64,000 bases of DNA from Pelagibius sp964472095 (GCA_964472095.1 CAYYIV010000015.1:1-64000); one strand, 5' to 3'; positions 43,687 through 55,420 are shown, numbered from the stretch's first letter. A program made the numbers and translations. Notes: generated from the sequence alone by a model not told the origin.

Positions 43687-44691
43687 CTAACCGCCCGGGG
43701 CCTCCCAGCGGCCGCTGTCGCCGGAGCGGAAGAGGGCGTCGAGAATGCGCATCATCTGGATCGCATCGGCAATGCCGTAGGGCAGTTCGGCTTCGCCCAG
43801 CACCACGCGGGCGAAGGCATCGCACTGCTCGCTGTACTGGTCGACGGCAGGGATGATCTGGGTCCGCCGGTTGCCATCGCCCGGCGCCTCGCCTTGGTCG
43901 ATGAACACCTTGGTCTCTTTGCCCGCAGGTGCGTTGAAGGGGATCTCGATCTCCGCGCGCGCCTTGGTGCCGACGGCGTGCAGGCGCTGGTAGGGCGTGA
44001 CCTGGGTGGCGACCGTGAAGTCACAGCGCCGCCCGCCGCCGAAGTCGAGGATGGCGCTCGCCAGCCGGTCGGTGCCGAAGTCGGGGTCGCGCTCGATGAG
44101 GGCGACCACGCGCTGCGGCTCCGCCTCGAAGAGGAAGCGACTGATTACCGTCGGGTAGCAGCCGATGTCGAGCAGGGCGCCACCGCCGGTCTCCGGCTTG
44201 TTGCGGATGTTCTGCGGGTCGGGGTTGTTGTAGGAGAAGAAGCACTGGATGGCGCGCAGTTCGCCCAGGGCACCGCTGCGGAGCTGTTCGCGCACCCACA
44301 GCCACTGCGGATGGAAGCGCACCATGAAGGCTTCCATCACAGGCACCCGGCCGTTGATGGCGGTGAGCCGCTCGGCATCGGCTGCGTTCATGGCGATGGG
44401 CTTCTCGCAGAGCACCGGCTTTCCGGCCGCAGCGGCCTCGACGGTCAGGTCGACGTGCAGGTTGTTGGGCAAGGGATTGTAGATCGCTTCGATATCCGGG
44501 TCGGCCAGCAGCTCGGCGTAGGAGCCGTAGGCCTTCTCGATGCCGAGTGCGTCGGCCGCGGCGGCGGCGCGCGCCCGGCTGCGCGAGGCGATGGCCGTCA
44601 CCACGCCGCGTTGGGAGCGCTGGATGGCCGGGATGACCAGGTCGAGCCCGATCTTGGCGGTGCTGAGAACGCCCCAGCGGATCTTGCGCAT
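43687..44691 (-). CDS. Gfo/Idh/MocA-family NAD(P)-dependent oxidoreductase
   Basis: A 334-residue oxidoreductase. The N-terminal Rossmann fold starts 'KIRWGVLSTAKIGLDLVIPA', and the motif 'GKPVLCEKPIAMNAADAERL' carries the catalytic Lys. The C-terminal substrate half has 'GGALLDIGCYPTVISRFLFE', with the usual D-x-G-x-Y/C-P pattern. The family oxidises or reduces sugars, inositols and related cyclic compounds; D-xylose-dehydrogenase-like members resemble this one. It stands alone, divergent from the PAS_5 gene at 44787, with no sugar transporter next to it. Confidence 0.87.
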   Translation of the reverse strand: MRKIRWGVLSTAKIGLDLVIPAIQRSQRGVVTAIASRSRARAAAAADALGIEKAYGSYAELLADPDIEAIYNPLPNNLHVDLTVEAAAAGKPVLCEKPIAMNAADAERLTAINGRVPVMEAFMVRFHPQWLWVREQLRSGALGELRAIQCFFSYNNPDPQNIRNKPETGGGALLDIGCYPTVISRFLFEAEPQRVVALIERDPDFGTDRLASAILDFGGGRRCDFTVATQVTPYQRLHAVGTKARAEIEIPFNAPAGKETKVFIDQGEAPGDGNRRTQIIPAVDQYSEQCDAFARVVLGEAELPYGIADAIQMMRILDALFRSGDSGRWEAPGG

Positions 44692-44786
44692 GTGTCAAAC
44701 TCCTCGGCAGCCCCAGGCCTGAGGCGAGCCTACAGGAGGGGGCGGCCTGTCGTCGACCGCGCAGGCTGACGCGCTGACAAGGCCTG

Positions 44787-45410
44787 ATGAATGCGTGTAC
44801 AATCGTCTCCAGCTTCGGGGCGGGGGCTGCTAGGGTGGACTGGGTAGGGAGCAGACTGCTGGATCGACCTGAAGGCAAGCAAGCGTCATTCCGAGCCCGG
44901 ATCGCGCATCCGGAGCTGACAACCCTTTATGACTATTGGCTCGGCCGGAGCAGCGACGGTGCCGTGATGGCGCGCGCCGACCTCGATCCGACGGCCATGC
45001 CGAGCCTGCTCAGGCATCTCGTTCTCGCCGACGTTGGCGATGGCGGGCGGAGCATCAGTTATCGCCTGGTGGGCACGGAAATCGTCGCCGCGCACGGCTT
45101 CGACTTCACCGGCTGGAGCGTCGAGCGCCTGACCGGTGGGGCCACTCTGGCCTTCACCCAACGGCTCTACGGTACGGTGGTGGCACGCGCCGTGCCGGTA
45201 TATTCGGAAGGCCGCTTCCGCTGGGTCGACAAGGAATACCACTGGACCAAGCGCCTGCACCTGCCGTTGTCGCGGGCGGGCGACGGCCAGGTCGACATGG
45301 TATTGGTGGGCCAGTTCTACGAGCCGAAGCACGGCCCCGGCGAACTGGTCCTGCCGGCACAGCCGGCCGAGCTGGCGGCGGACCGCGCTGCCCTGGCCGC
45401 GGCGCGCTAG
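44787..45410 (+). CDS. PAS domain protein, PAS_5 (PF07310-like) family
   Basis: Up to 207 residues, the second PAS_5-type protein in the window. The family pattern is 'ELTTLYDYWLGRSSDGAVMA', 'LRHLVLADVGDGGRSISYRL', 'GTEIVAAHGFDFTGWSVERL' and 'YHWTKRLHLPLSR'. The domain begins near residue 32, and a GTG at 44835 could be the true start. No output domain or membrane segment. It converges with the small gene at 45428. Confidence 0.72.
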   Translation: MNACTIVSSFGAGAARVDWVGSRLLDRPEGKQASFRARIAHPELTTLYDYWLGRSSDGAVMARADLDPTAMPSLLRHLVLADVGDGGRSISYRLVGTEIVAAHGFDFTGWSVERLTGGATLAFTQRLYGTVVARAVPVYSEGRFRWVDKEYHWTKRLHLPLSRAGDGQVDMVLVGQFYEPKHGPGELVLPAQPAELAADRAALAAAR

Positions 45411-45427
45411 GGCGCGGCAGCACAGGT

Positions 45428-45667
45428 TCAGGCAGCGCGCAGGATTCCGGCGATCTCGTCCTTCAATGTCAGGCGCCGCTTTTTCAGCTCTTCGGCGCGC
45501 GCGTCGGAAGCCGCTTCGACATCGGCTTCGATGCGGTGAATCTCCCGGTTCACCTGGTGGTATTCCTCGGCCAGCTTGGCGAAGTGAGCGTTTTCCAGCT
45601 TCAGGCGGTGCAGGGCGTCGGCCGCCTCGGGGAATTCCTCGTGCAGTTCGTGGGGAACATGGGTCAT
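45428..45667 (-). CDS. YdcH-family (DUF465) small coiled-coil protein
   Basis: A 79-residue, highly charged helical protein. 'EFPEAADALHRLKLENAHFA' and 'LAEEYHQVNREIHRIEAD' followed by 'LKKRRLTLKDEIAGIL' are the standard DUF465/YdcH features, and the length is typical. It is predicted to form a coiled coil. Function unknown in all bacteria I know of. It ends 17 bases from the convergent PAS_5 gene. Confidence 0.85.
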   Translation of the reverse strand: MTHVPHELHEEFPEAADALHRLKLENAHFAKLAEEYHQVNREIHRIEADVEAASDARAEELKKRRLTLKDEIAGILRAA

Positions 45668-45901
45668 AGGGTCGAACTCACTCTCAATTCAGGGGGCTTG
45701 GCTCGGATGCAGGAAAGCAAAGCCGCTTTCGCCAGCGCCGGCATTGATCCGCATCAAGGCGCCGGGCGGCCCGATCCCAGCCTTTTCCGGCCCCCGTGAC
45801 CGAATTGTGATTTCCCCCACTGCGCGAGGAGCGCAAACTTGGCTCTTTGCCATGCTGCAGCGAAACAAAGGCGGCCCGCCGGGCCGGCAGGGGAGGGTGA
45901 T

Positions 45902-48112
45902 GTGGCGAGCGAAATTCAGAATCTGGACAAGGCGGCGGTCACGCTGGCGGCGGGCGAAGGGCGGGCCGAGAGCAGCCTGAAGCGCCTGGCCATCGGCGGC
46001 CAGCCCTTCTTCGTGCTGAAGCAGCGCGGCCGCTTCCCCGACATCGCCTACGACCACGGCCGCCTGCTGGCCCGCGAGATCGAGACGGGCGCCTTCCCGG
46101 AAATCGTCTCCACCATCGCCCGTGCGGTGAACCTGGAGAGCAAGCTGCTCCGCCAAGTCGCCTCGGCGCTCTACCGCTGCTACAGCGACCGGGTGCTGCG
46201 CAACTGCAGCGCCGAGTTCCGCGCTGCCGTCGACAGTCTCGGCGCCGGCTACCGGGATGGCATGGCCAACCCGAAATTTTCCGATCTCGAGGTGCGCGAC
46301 GCCATCATCGCCATCGAGGTCGGCAACGTCATCGATGGCCTGACGCGCGTCTTTGCCATACCCGGGATCAGGGCGCTGCGCGCGCCCGCCGTGCTCGCCC
46401 TGGTGGCGCCGGTCCTCAGCGATCCCGACGCCAGGAACTACCTGCGGGAGGCGCAGCAGGATACCGCGAAACAGCGGGACATCGGCGCCACGCTGCAGGC
46501 CATGTCCGGGCCCAACAACCGCATCGACTTCGCCTGCACCGGCTTTTCCGTACCGGCAGCGCTGGCGACCGACGGGCTGCACCTCCATGCGCGCAATCTC
46601 GACGCCGACCTCTACAACTGGAACACCGCGCCGGTAATGTCGCTGATCGATGAGACGGCGGGCAAGCCGGGCTGGCACAAGTATGCCGCCTTCGGCACCG
46701 CAGGCCTGATCTATCCCGGCGGCATCAGCGGGCTGAACGATGCCGGCATCGCCGTCGCCCTGCACCAGATGTCGACCACAGAAATACAGAGCGGATTCCT
46801 GCTGGGCAGCGGCGATATCGCACCTTTCGTCGAACAGCGCATGTTGCGCGAAGCCGGCAGCGTCGACGACTGCGTCGATCTGGCCAAGGCAACCAGGCAC
46901 TTCGCCGCCTGGACCTTCTTCGTTTCCGATGCCAAGACCGGCAGTGTGCGCCGCATCGAAGTGAACGGCGAGCGCGTGCGCGTCACCAAGCACGAGGGCG
47001 AGGCGGTGCCGCAGACCAATCACTTCCTGCACGCAGACATGATGGAGCGCTTCTTCGACGAGGACGACAACCACTTCACAACCAGCTTCGGCAAATGGCT
47101 GGAGACTCACGCGCGCTTCGACTCGGTGGCCGCGGCGCTGAAGGAGGATGCCGGCCAGCAGCGCATCGACGTCGACTGGTCGATCGACTGGCTGGCCTCC
47201 AGCCGCGACGGCGTCCTCGAGAAGATCCGCAAGGCCTTCCCGACACCGCCCGATCCGATGACTGCGGAGCGCGCCTACGGCCGGGTTCCGCGCAAGGTCT
47301 ATGGCCAGCTCGGCAGCATCGTGCGGGCCGATCCCAAGCGGCGACCCTGGCGCGACGAGGTCTGGATGACCACCGGCGACCGCCAGCCGAGCCCGCACAG
47401 CAGCTACGTCGGCTGGATCGTCGACTGGGACGGTTTCGAGCTCAATCCCCTGGGCGACCGACCGGTGCGCCGGGTTTCCCACTACGCGGCCGAGGGGCGC
47501 CGCAACTGGGAGGAGTCGCTGACCACCTATCTCTGGGCCCGTCTTGCGGTGTCGCGTCCGCGCGACAGCGAGGGACAACTGCTGCGCGGACGGCCCGACG
47601 CGGCCTACCAGGAGGCGGCCCTGAAGCGCGCCGTGCACCTGCTGACCTCGGCCATCGACCTGGCGGCCCTCGATCGCCTGGTCGAGGTCCCCTACCATTA
47701 TATGCGCGCGCGCTTCAGCCACGCCGCCAGCGACTATGCCGCGGCGGCGGCCGACTGGCGGCTGCTGCGTGCGATCTGGGCCTGGCAGCACGATGCCCCT
47801 GCGATTGCCGCCGACTGGCCGGTGTCGGTACCGCGGGTGATACCGCTGATGCATCCCTACGAGGGCGCGCTGGTAGCCCTGCTGTCGGCCGTGACCGAGG
47901 ACCTTCTGCACGGCACCACGACCTGGGACGGCCGCGCCGAGCGCCTCGAGGAGGCGCGCAGTCTCTTCGCGCAGGTGAAGCTGGAATGCTTTGGGACCGG
48001 CAAGCGCGCGCACTTCGATCTCGGTAACTGGAACCAACTGCTGGATGCGGTGATCGCCAAGGGCGGCGCCGCCGTCGAACTGCCGGACCCGAACTTCGTC
48101 ACCGTCGAGTAG
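45902..48112 (+). CDS. Large C45/Ntn-hydrolase-like protein with C-terminal extension
   Basis: A 736-residue protein starting at GTG 45902, with GGGAGGG just upstream; an ATG at 45839 lacks support. Residues about 30-420 resemble C45/phospholipase-B-like Ntn hydrolases: 'RGRFPDIAYDHGRLLAREIE', the candidate nucleophile Cys212 in 'IDFACTGFSV', then 'LHLHARNLDADLYNW', 'YPGGISGLNDAGIAVALHQM', and 'QTNHFLH'. The last 300 residues, including 'HSSYVGWIVDWDGFELNPLG', continue the family-like pattern and end in a helical region rich in Ala and Trp. No signal peptide. It is probably an amidase acting on N-acyl amines. It is much larger than the C45 protein at 40159 and not closely related to it. Confidence 0.7.
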   Translation: MASEIQNLDKAAVTLAAGEGRAESSLKRLAIGGQPFFVLKQRGRFPDIAYDHGRLLAREIETGAFPEIVSTIARAVNLESKLLRQVASALYRCYSDRVLRNCSAEFRAAVDSLGAGYRDGMANPKFSDLEVRDAIIAIEVGNVIDGLTRVFAIPGIRALRAPAVLALVAPVLSDPDARNYLREAQQDTAKQRDIGATLQAMSGPNNRIDFACTGFSVPAALATDGLHLHARNLDADLYNWNTAPVMSLIDETAGKPGWHKYAAFGTAGLIYPGGISGLNDAGIAVALHQMSTTEIQSGFLLGSGDIAPFVEQRMLREAGSVDDCVDLAKATRHFAAWTFFVSDAKTGSVRRIEVNGERVRVTKHEGEAVPQTNHFLHADMMERFFDEDDNHFTTSFGKWLETHARFDSVAAALKEDAGQQRIDVDWSIDWLASSRDGVLEKIRKAFPTPPDPMTAERAYGRVPRKVYGQLGSIVRADPKRRPWRDEVWMTTGDRQPSPHSSYVGWIVDWDGFELNPLGDRPVRRVSHYAAEGRRNWEESLTTYLWARLAVSRPRDSEGQLLRGRPDAAYQEAALKRAVHLLTSAIDLAALDRLVEVPYHYMRARFSHAASDYAAAAADWRLLRAIWAWQHDAPAIAADWPVSVPRVIPLMHPYEGALVALLSAVTEDLLHGTTTWDGRAERLEEARSLFAQVKLECFGTGKRAHFDLGNWNQLLDAVIAKGGAAVELPDPNFVTVE

Positions 48113-48217
48113 CCGCGCGCTGGCTTTGCCCCCGGGCGCCGCCTCCATAACTTTGACTTGGCTCCCGGTTCCGGCTATGGCAGGTGCAGTTCTTCCCTTG
48201 CCTGTCAGGATAGCCGC

Positions 48218-49816
48218 ATGCTGCTGAGCTTCTGTGGGGCGGCCGGAACGGTCACCGGCTCCTGCTACTGGATGCAGACCGAAAGCTGCCAGTTCCTCGT
48301 CGATTGCGGCATGTTCCAGGGTTCCAAAACCCTGAAGCAGCTGAACTATGGCGACTTTCCCTTCGATCCCGCCAGGATCGACTTCGTGCTGCTGACCCAT
48401 GCGCACATCGACCACTCCGGCCTCATTCCCAAGCTGGTGAAGCAGGGCTTCAAGGGGCCCATCTTTGCCACCGAGGGGACTTTCGACCTGCTCACCTACA
48501 TGCTGCCGGACAGCGCTTACATCCAGGAGACCGAGGTCGAGCGGCTGAACCGGCGCAATGCGCAGCGCGGCCGCCCGGAGGTCGAGCCGATGTACACCCG
48601 CGACGACGTCGACGTCGCCTTGAAGGCCTTCTCCAACGTCGCCTACGAGACCTGGCGCGAGGTCGGAGAAGGTGTGCGGGCGCGCTTCTGGAATGCCGGG
48701 CATATCCTCGGTGCGGCGTCGATCGAGGTGGAGGTCGCCACCGGGCGGCGCACCCCGCGGGTCAGCCGCCTGCTGTTCTCCGGCGATATCGGGCCCGAGC
48801 ACAAGCTGTTCCATCCCTCCCCGGAGGCGCCTGAGAATTTCGACTACGTCTGCTGCGAGTCGACCTACGGCGGGCGCAAGCGTGGCGACGTCAGCCCCGA
48901 GAAGCGGCGGCAGATCCTGGCGCAGGAGGTATCGTCGGCACTCAAGCGCGGCGGCAACCTGTTGATCCCCGCCTTCGCGGTGGAGCGCACCCAGGAACTG
49001 CTGCACGACCTCTCGATCCTCTTCGACAGCGGCGCGCTGCCCAAGGTACCGGTCTTCCTCGACTCGCCGCTGGCGATCAAGGCGACCAAGGTCTTCGTGA
49101 AAAATGCCCACGTGCTGGAGGATACCGCATCCGTCCCGGACCTCTTCCGCCGCCCGAACATCCGCTTCACCGAGTCCGTGGAAGAAAGCAAGGTCATCGG
49201 CCGCTTCACTGGCGGCGCCATTATCATCGCCGGCAGCGGCATGTGTGACGCCGGGCGCATTCGCCATCACCTGAAGCAGAACCTCTGGCGCGGCAACGCC
49301 ACCGTGCTGCTGGTCGGCTACCAGGCTCCGGGAACCCTCGGGTCGCTGCTGTCGCGCGGAGTCTCTGCGGTGAAGATCCAGGGCGAAGACCTGCGGGTGA
49401 ATGCGGCGATCCGCCAGATCGATGTCTATTCGGGGCATGCCGACGGCGACCAGCTGTTGGCCTGGCTACAGGCCCGGCAGCCGGTCAAGGGAGCGGTCTT
49501 CCTGACCCACGGCGAGGAGGAAGCCCTGGCCGCACTGCGCGACGGCCTCATCGCCAAGGGCGTCCCGGCAGAGCGCATCCTCATCCCGCAGCTCGACGAC
49601 GTGGTCGACCTTTCCGGCGGTGAGAGCAAGGTGGAGTTCCGCCCGGTGCCACACCGCCTGGCGTGGGAATCCCTGCGCGGGCCCGACTGGCACAACGACC
49701 TGGCCGCATTCTCCCTCGATCTGCGCGAGCACCTGGAACGGGCGGCGGACGACAAGGCGCGTGGCGTCATCCTGCGCCGGGTGATGCGCGCGCTGGCGGG
49801 CGACGGCCAGGACTGA
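48218..49816 (+). CDS. Metallo-beta-lactamase/beta-CASP-fold hydrolase (CPSF/RNase J-like)
   Basis: A 532-residue protein. The zinc motif 'LLTHAHIDHSGLIPKLV' opens the metallo-beta-lactamase domain, 'FWNAGHILGAASIEVEV' and 'LLFSGDIGPEHKLFHP' follow, and the beta-CASP part ends in 'IIIAGSGMCDAGRIRHHL'. The closing 'DVYSGHADGDQLLAWLQA' and 'VFLTHGEEEALAAL' form the RNA-specificity region. It looks like a cytoplasmic RNA-processing nuclease of the CPSF100/Ysh1 type. The start ATG 48218 fits the first strand ('LLSFCGAAGTVTGSCYW'). Confidence 0.9.
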   Translation: MLLSFCGAAGTVTGSCYWMQTESCQFLVDCGMFQGSKTLKQLNYGDFPFDPARIDFVLLTHAHIDHSGLIPKLVKQGFKGPIFATEGTFDLLTYMLPDSAYIQETEVERLNRRNAQRGRPEVEPMYTRDDVDVALKAFSNVAYETWREVGEGVRARFWNAGHILGAASIEVEVATGRRTPRVSRLLFSGDIGPEHKLFHPSPEAPENFDYVCCESTYGGRKRGDVSPEKRRQILAQEVSSALKRGGNLLIPAFAVERTQELLHDLSILFDSGALPKVPVFLDSPLAIKATKVFVKNAHVLEDTASVPDLFRRPNIRFTESVEESKVIGRFTGGAIIIAGSGMCDAGRIRHHLKQNLWRGNATVLLVGYQAPGTLGSLLSRGVSAVKIQGEDLRVNAAIRQIDVYSGHADGDQLLAWLQARQPVKGAVFLTHGEEEALAALRDGLIAKGVPAERILIPQLDDVVDLSGGESKVEFRPVPHRLAWESLRGPDWHNDLAAFSLDLREHLERAADDKARGVILRRVMRALAGDGQD

Positions 49817-49822
49817 GGCGGC

Positions 49823-51472
49823 TCAGCCGCCGGCCGCCGCCGGCACGTCCGCATGCTGCTGCGGTTCGATTTCTTCTTGCAGCATCAGGCTTGCCTTCAC
49901 GACCTGTTCTATCATGCGCCGGGTGCTGCTCATGGCATCGAGCAGGCCATCGGCATCGTCGATCGAAAGACGATGGACTGCCGCCGCCCGCAGGGCCGTC
50001 GCCTTGGCCTGCTGGTAGAGCGCTTCGAACTCGGCCTGCGCCGTCTCCAGGCGGTCGCGCCAGCCGGCCTCGCCCGCGTCCTCGGCGCAGAGCGTCAGAC
50101 AGGTCTGGGCCGCCGCCAGCAGTTCCAGCACGCCTTCCCGCGTCGTCTCGTCGCTCAACCGGTGCACGCGGAGGCTGGTGGCGTGAACCGCTGACAGCAG
50201 CATCGCGCCTTCGTCCAGGTAGCGGGCGATCCGCAGCAGCCGCGCCAGGCCTTCGGCGACGTCGCGCGACATGTCTTCCATGCGTACCTCGACCGTAAAG
50301 TCTGCCACCGTTCGGCCGAGTTGAAGGATGGCCTCGGCGCGGCGCTCGATCACGCCGGTTCGGCTCTGCTGGCCGGCAATGGCGGCCAGGCCGGTACTGC
50401 AGACGAGGTCTTGCATGCGGCGCAGCTCCTGCTCCAGTGCCGGCACCGCGAAGGCCGGCGTTGCGGCGACAGTGCTATCGAGGTGACGTGGTCGGCTGAT
50501 GTCCTCCTCCGCTGTGGTGAAGCGGTGTTGCAGGAAGCGGGTGAGCGGTCCGATGAAGGGCAGCAGCAAGGCCACGCCGAGCAGGTTGAAGACCGTGTGG
50601 AAAATCGCCAGGATGATGGCCGGCTGGCTGGACAACCCGAGCAGATCCCCGAGCAGTTCGATACCCCACAGCAGGGCCGGTAGGATGATCAGCGCGATGA
50701 CGCCGGTGCTGAGATTAAACAGGATGTGCCCGGCGGCGACGCGCTTGGCGTTGGGGGTGGCGCCGATCACGGCGAAGGCGGCGGTGGAGGTGGAGCCCAC
50801 GTTGGCGCCAATGATGGCGGCGGCGGCGGCACCAAGGCCGATGGTCGACTGGCTGACCGCCGTCAGGATCAGGGCGATGGCAGCGCTCGACGACTGGGTC
50901 AGCACGGTCGCGCCAAATCCTATCGCCGCGAAAAGGGCGATGCCACCGACACCGCCCCCGATTCCGTTCAGGGTTGCGGTGCCAAAGACGCCGGTCAGCT
51001 CAGAAAATGCCTCCTTGAGGATCGCAAGGCCGAGGAAGAACAGGCCGAAGCCGGTGATTGCCTCGCCGAGGCCGCGCCACCGCTTGTTCTGCACGGCCAT
51101 GCGCAGGGCGACGCCCAGCGCGATGATCGGCAGCGCGAGGGTCTCGATCTTGAACCCGAAGCCCACCAGGCTGACCAGCCAGCTGGTCATGGTCGTGCCG
51201 AGGTTGGCGCCGAAGATGAGGCCGAGGGCGTGGCGCAGCGAGAGGACGCCGGCATTGACGAAGCCGATGGTGGCCACGGTAACGGCCCCGGACGACTGCA
51301 CCAGCGCCGTCACCAGCGCACCGGTCGCCACGCCGCGCAACGGCGAGGAGATCCAGCGCTCGAGGTGGCGCTTCAGCTGCTCGCCGCCGGCAACCTTGAG
51401 GCCGGCGGTCATCATCGCCATGGCCAGCACGAAAATGCCGAGACCGCCGGCGGCGGTGAGGGTCAGTCCCAT
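49823..51472 (-). CDS. Na+/phosphate cotransporter family protein with PhoU-like tail
   Basis: A 549-residue membrane protein. Two Na_Pi_cotrans repeats carry the paired signature 'ATGALVTALVQSSGAVTVAT' and 'GFGATVLTQSSSAAIALILT', the QSSS motifs that line the substrate path. From about residue 340 a soluble helical PhoU-like region follows. GGAGG sits next to ATG 51472. It is likely phosphate import or export by sodium coupling; direction is not determined by sequence. It converges with the beta-CASP gene, only six bases away. Confidence 0.9.
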   Translation of the reverse strand: MGLTLTAAGGLGIFVLAMAMMTAGLKVAGGEQLKRHLERWISSPLRGVATGALVTALVQSSGAVTVATIGFVNAGVLSLRHALGLIFGANLGTTMTSWLVSLVGFGFKIETLALPIIALGVALRMAVQNKRWRGLGEAITGFGLFFLGLAILKEAFSELTGVFGTATLNGIGGGVGGIALFAAIGFGATVLTQSSSAAIALILTAVSQSTIGLGAAAAAIIGANVGSTSTAAFAVIGATPNAKRVAAGHILFNLSTGVIALIILPALLWGIELLGDLLGLSSQPAIILAIFHTVFNLLGVALLLPFIGPLTRFLQHRFTTAEEDISRPRHLDSTVAATPAFAVPALEQELRRMQDLVCSTGLAAIAGQQSRTGVIERRAEAILQLGRTVADFTVEVRMEDMSRDVAEGLARLLRIARYLDEGAMLLSAVHATSLRVHRLSDETTREGVLELLAAAQTCLTLCAEDAGEAGWRDRLETAQAEFEALYQQAKATALRAAAVHRLSIDDADGLLDAMSSTRRMIEQVVKASLMLQEEIEPQQHADVPAAAGG

Positions 51473-51523
51473 GTTCCTCCGCCTCGTGGTTTGGTGTCGC
51501 CGGCGCGGCTCCGCGCCGTTCCG

Positions 51524-52411
51524 CTAACGGTGCGGTGGCACCGCGACGTTATCGATCAGCCGGACCGTTCCGATCCAGCCGGCCACGAAGAGCCGCGCCG
51601 GGCGATCCGGCACCGCGAGTTCCTCCAGATTGTCCTCGCTGCGCAGCTCCAGATAGTCGAGCTTCTCGACGCCGGCGCGCTGCAGCGCCTCGCAGCCCCA
51701 GGCGAGGACCGGCGCGGCCGGACCTGCCGTGTCTGCCAGCCGCTGCGCCATGGCTGTCAAGATGCGGTAGATCGCCGGCGCCCGGCCACGCTGTTCGGCA
51801 TCGAGCAGGGCATTGCGCGACGACAGCGCCAGGCCGTCGGCGTCTCGCACCGTTGCCACCGGAACCACCGCGACGGGGATGTCGAGATCGCAGGCCAGGC
51901 GTTTGACGATCAGCAGCTGCTGGTAATCCTTCTCGCCGAAGTAGGCCCGGTCGGCGCCGGTCATCAGGAACAGTTTGGTGACCACCGTGGCGACGCCGTC
52001 CATGTGGCCGGGCCGCATCAGGCCGCAGAGGCAATCGGAGAGTCCCGGCACGGAGACCTTGGTGGCGAAGCCGTCGGGGTAGACCTCTTCCGCCGGCGGG
52101 GTGAAGAGCAGGTCGACGCCGGCCGCTGCCAGCTTCGCCGCGTCGCCCGCTTCGTCGCGCGGATAGCTGCCGAGGTCGTCGGCCCTATTGAACTGCTTGG
52201 GATTGACGAAGATGGTCGCGATCACCCGGGCGCAGTCTCGCCGGGCCGCCTCGACCAGCGCCATGTGGCCCGCGTGCAGGGCGCCCATGGTTGGCACCAC
52301 GCCGACACGCTCGTCCGCCCGGTGCCAGTCGGCGACCAGGCCGCGCAGTTCGGCGACGCGGCGGCTGACAGCCATGCGCCCATAGGCTTCGTCGTGCCGC
52401 GCGAGAGTCAC
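51524..52411 (-). CDS. panC: Pantothenate synthetase
   Basis: A 295-residue enzyme joining pantoate and beta-alanine with ATP. The class-I-ligase 'HIGH'-type motif is 'VPTMGALHAGHMALV'; 'ATIFVNPKQFN', 'PGHMDGVATVVTKLF' and 'YFGEKDYQQL' are strongly conserved PanC blocks, and 'DGLALSSRNALLD' is the KMSKS-like loop region. I start it at GTG 52411 because GGGAGA lies seven bases upstream; ATG 52375 is the alternative. panB is not adjacent. The protein is catalytically complete. Confidence 0.93.
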   Translation of the reverse strand: MTLARHDEAYGRMAVSRRVAELRGLVADWHRADERVGVVPTMGALHAGHMALVEAARRDCARVIATIFVNPKQFNRADDLGSYPRDEAGDAAKLAAAGVDLLFTPPAEEVYPDGFATKVSVPGLSDCLCGLMRPGHMDGVATVVTKLFLMTGADRAYFGEKDYQQLLIVKRLACDLDIPVAVVPVATVRDADGLALSSRNALLDAEQRGRAPAIYRILTAMAQRLADTAGPAAPVLAWGCEALQRAGVEKLDYLELRSEDNLEELAVPDRPARLFVAGWIGTVRLIDNVAVPPHR

Positions 52412-52608
52412 CTGCCGTCTCCCTGACCTGCCGCTTTGGAGCCTGATTTGAAGCACTCGGCCGCCGGTACTGCAAGACGCTATGCAGGCTCATCCATCGA
52501 TTTTCTTCGCTTCATCGACGAAGTGACTTCGCTTGCCGGAGGGAAACGCGCAGCGCCCATCCCTCGGCAGGAGCATTCCTTTGCTCCCCTGGCACCGCGC
52601 AGCGCGGC

Positions 52609-53813
52609 TCAACTCTGGCCCTTGGACTTGTTGTAGACGTCGAAGATCACGGCGGCCAGCAGCACCAGGCCCTTGATGACCTGCTGCCAGTCGATGCCGA
52701 CGCCCATGATCGACATGCCGTTGTTCATCACGCCCATGATGAAGGCTCCGATCACCGCGCCCATGATCTTGCCGACCCCGCCGGACATCGAGGCGCCACC
52801 GATGAAGACCGCGGCAATGACATCGAGCTCGAAGGCGACGCCGGCCTTGGGGGTGGCGGTGTTGAGGCGCGCCGCGAAGATGAGGCCGGCCAGCGCCGCC
52901 AGCATGCCCATGTTGGCGAAGGTCAGGAAGGTCAGCCGCTCGGTCCTGATGCCCGACAGCTTGGCCGCTTTCTCGTTGCCGCCGATGGCGTAGATGCGCC
53001 GGCCCGGTACCGACTTGGTGGTGAAGAAGGAATAGCCGGCAATCAGCACCGCCATGGTGATCAGCACGTTGGGCAGGCCGTTGTAGGTCGACAGCAGATA
53101 GGTGATGTAGATGATCGCGGCGGCGATGATGCCGTTCTTGACGAAGAAGAAGCCGATGGGCTCCTCGACGTGGGAGAAGCGTGCCTGCTTGGCGCGCCCG
53201 CGCAGGCCGAAGAAGATCATGCCGGCGCCGACGGAGATGCCGAGCAGCAGCGAGAGCACCTTGATGTCGGCCCCCGCGAAGGGATCGGGAATGAAACCGG
53301 AGCTGAGCGCCTGGAAGGACTTCGGGAAGGGGCCGATCGACTGGCCGGCCAGCAATGCCAGGGTGAGGCCGCGGAACACCAGCATGCCGGCCAGGGTGAC
53401 CACGAAGGAGGGAATCTTCCAGTAGGCGATCCAATAGCCTTGGGCCGCGCCGATCAGGGCGCCGACGGCGAGGCAGGTCGGCACGGTGACGATGACCGGG
53501 ACCTGATAGTTCACCAGCATCACCGCGGCAAGCGCGCCGATGAAGCCGACCACCGATCCGACGCTGAGGTCGATGTGCCCGCTGACGATCACCAGCAGCA
53601 TGCCCAGCGCCATGATGATGATGTAGCTGTTCTGCAGAATCAGGTTGGTCAGGTTCAGCGGCTTCAGCAGCACGCCGTTGGTCCAAACCTGGAAAAACGC
53701 CATGATGACCACCAGCGCGACCAGCATGCCGTAGTCGCGGACGTGCGTCTTGAGGTAGTCCCCGATCGAGACGTGGGACTTCTCGCCCGGGACGGCGTCG
53801 GAGGAAAGCGTCG

Positions 53814-53817
<4 letters not shown>
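52609..53817 (-). CDS. gguB: Multiple-monosaccharide ABC transporter permease
   Basis: A 402-residue membrane permease of the XylH/MmsB type with about ten hydrophobic helices. 'SGHIDLSVGSVVGFIGALAA' and 'FIGGASMSGGVGKIMGAVIG' are the family signatures. ATG 53817 overlaps the ATPase stop by four bases. With the ChvE-like binding protein this is the Agrobacterium GguAB/ChvE arrangement for aldose sugars such as arabinose, galactose and xylose. Confidence 0.9.
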
Positions 53818-55343
<1,526 letters not shown>

Positions 55344-55420
55344 GCGACCCGCTCCGGCAGTCGGCGGATCCGCTCCCAGGGAGGAGGGAGGGGATCCGCC
55401 GTGCGCCAGGACTTTATCGG

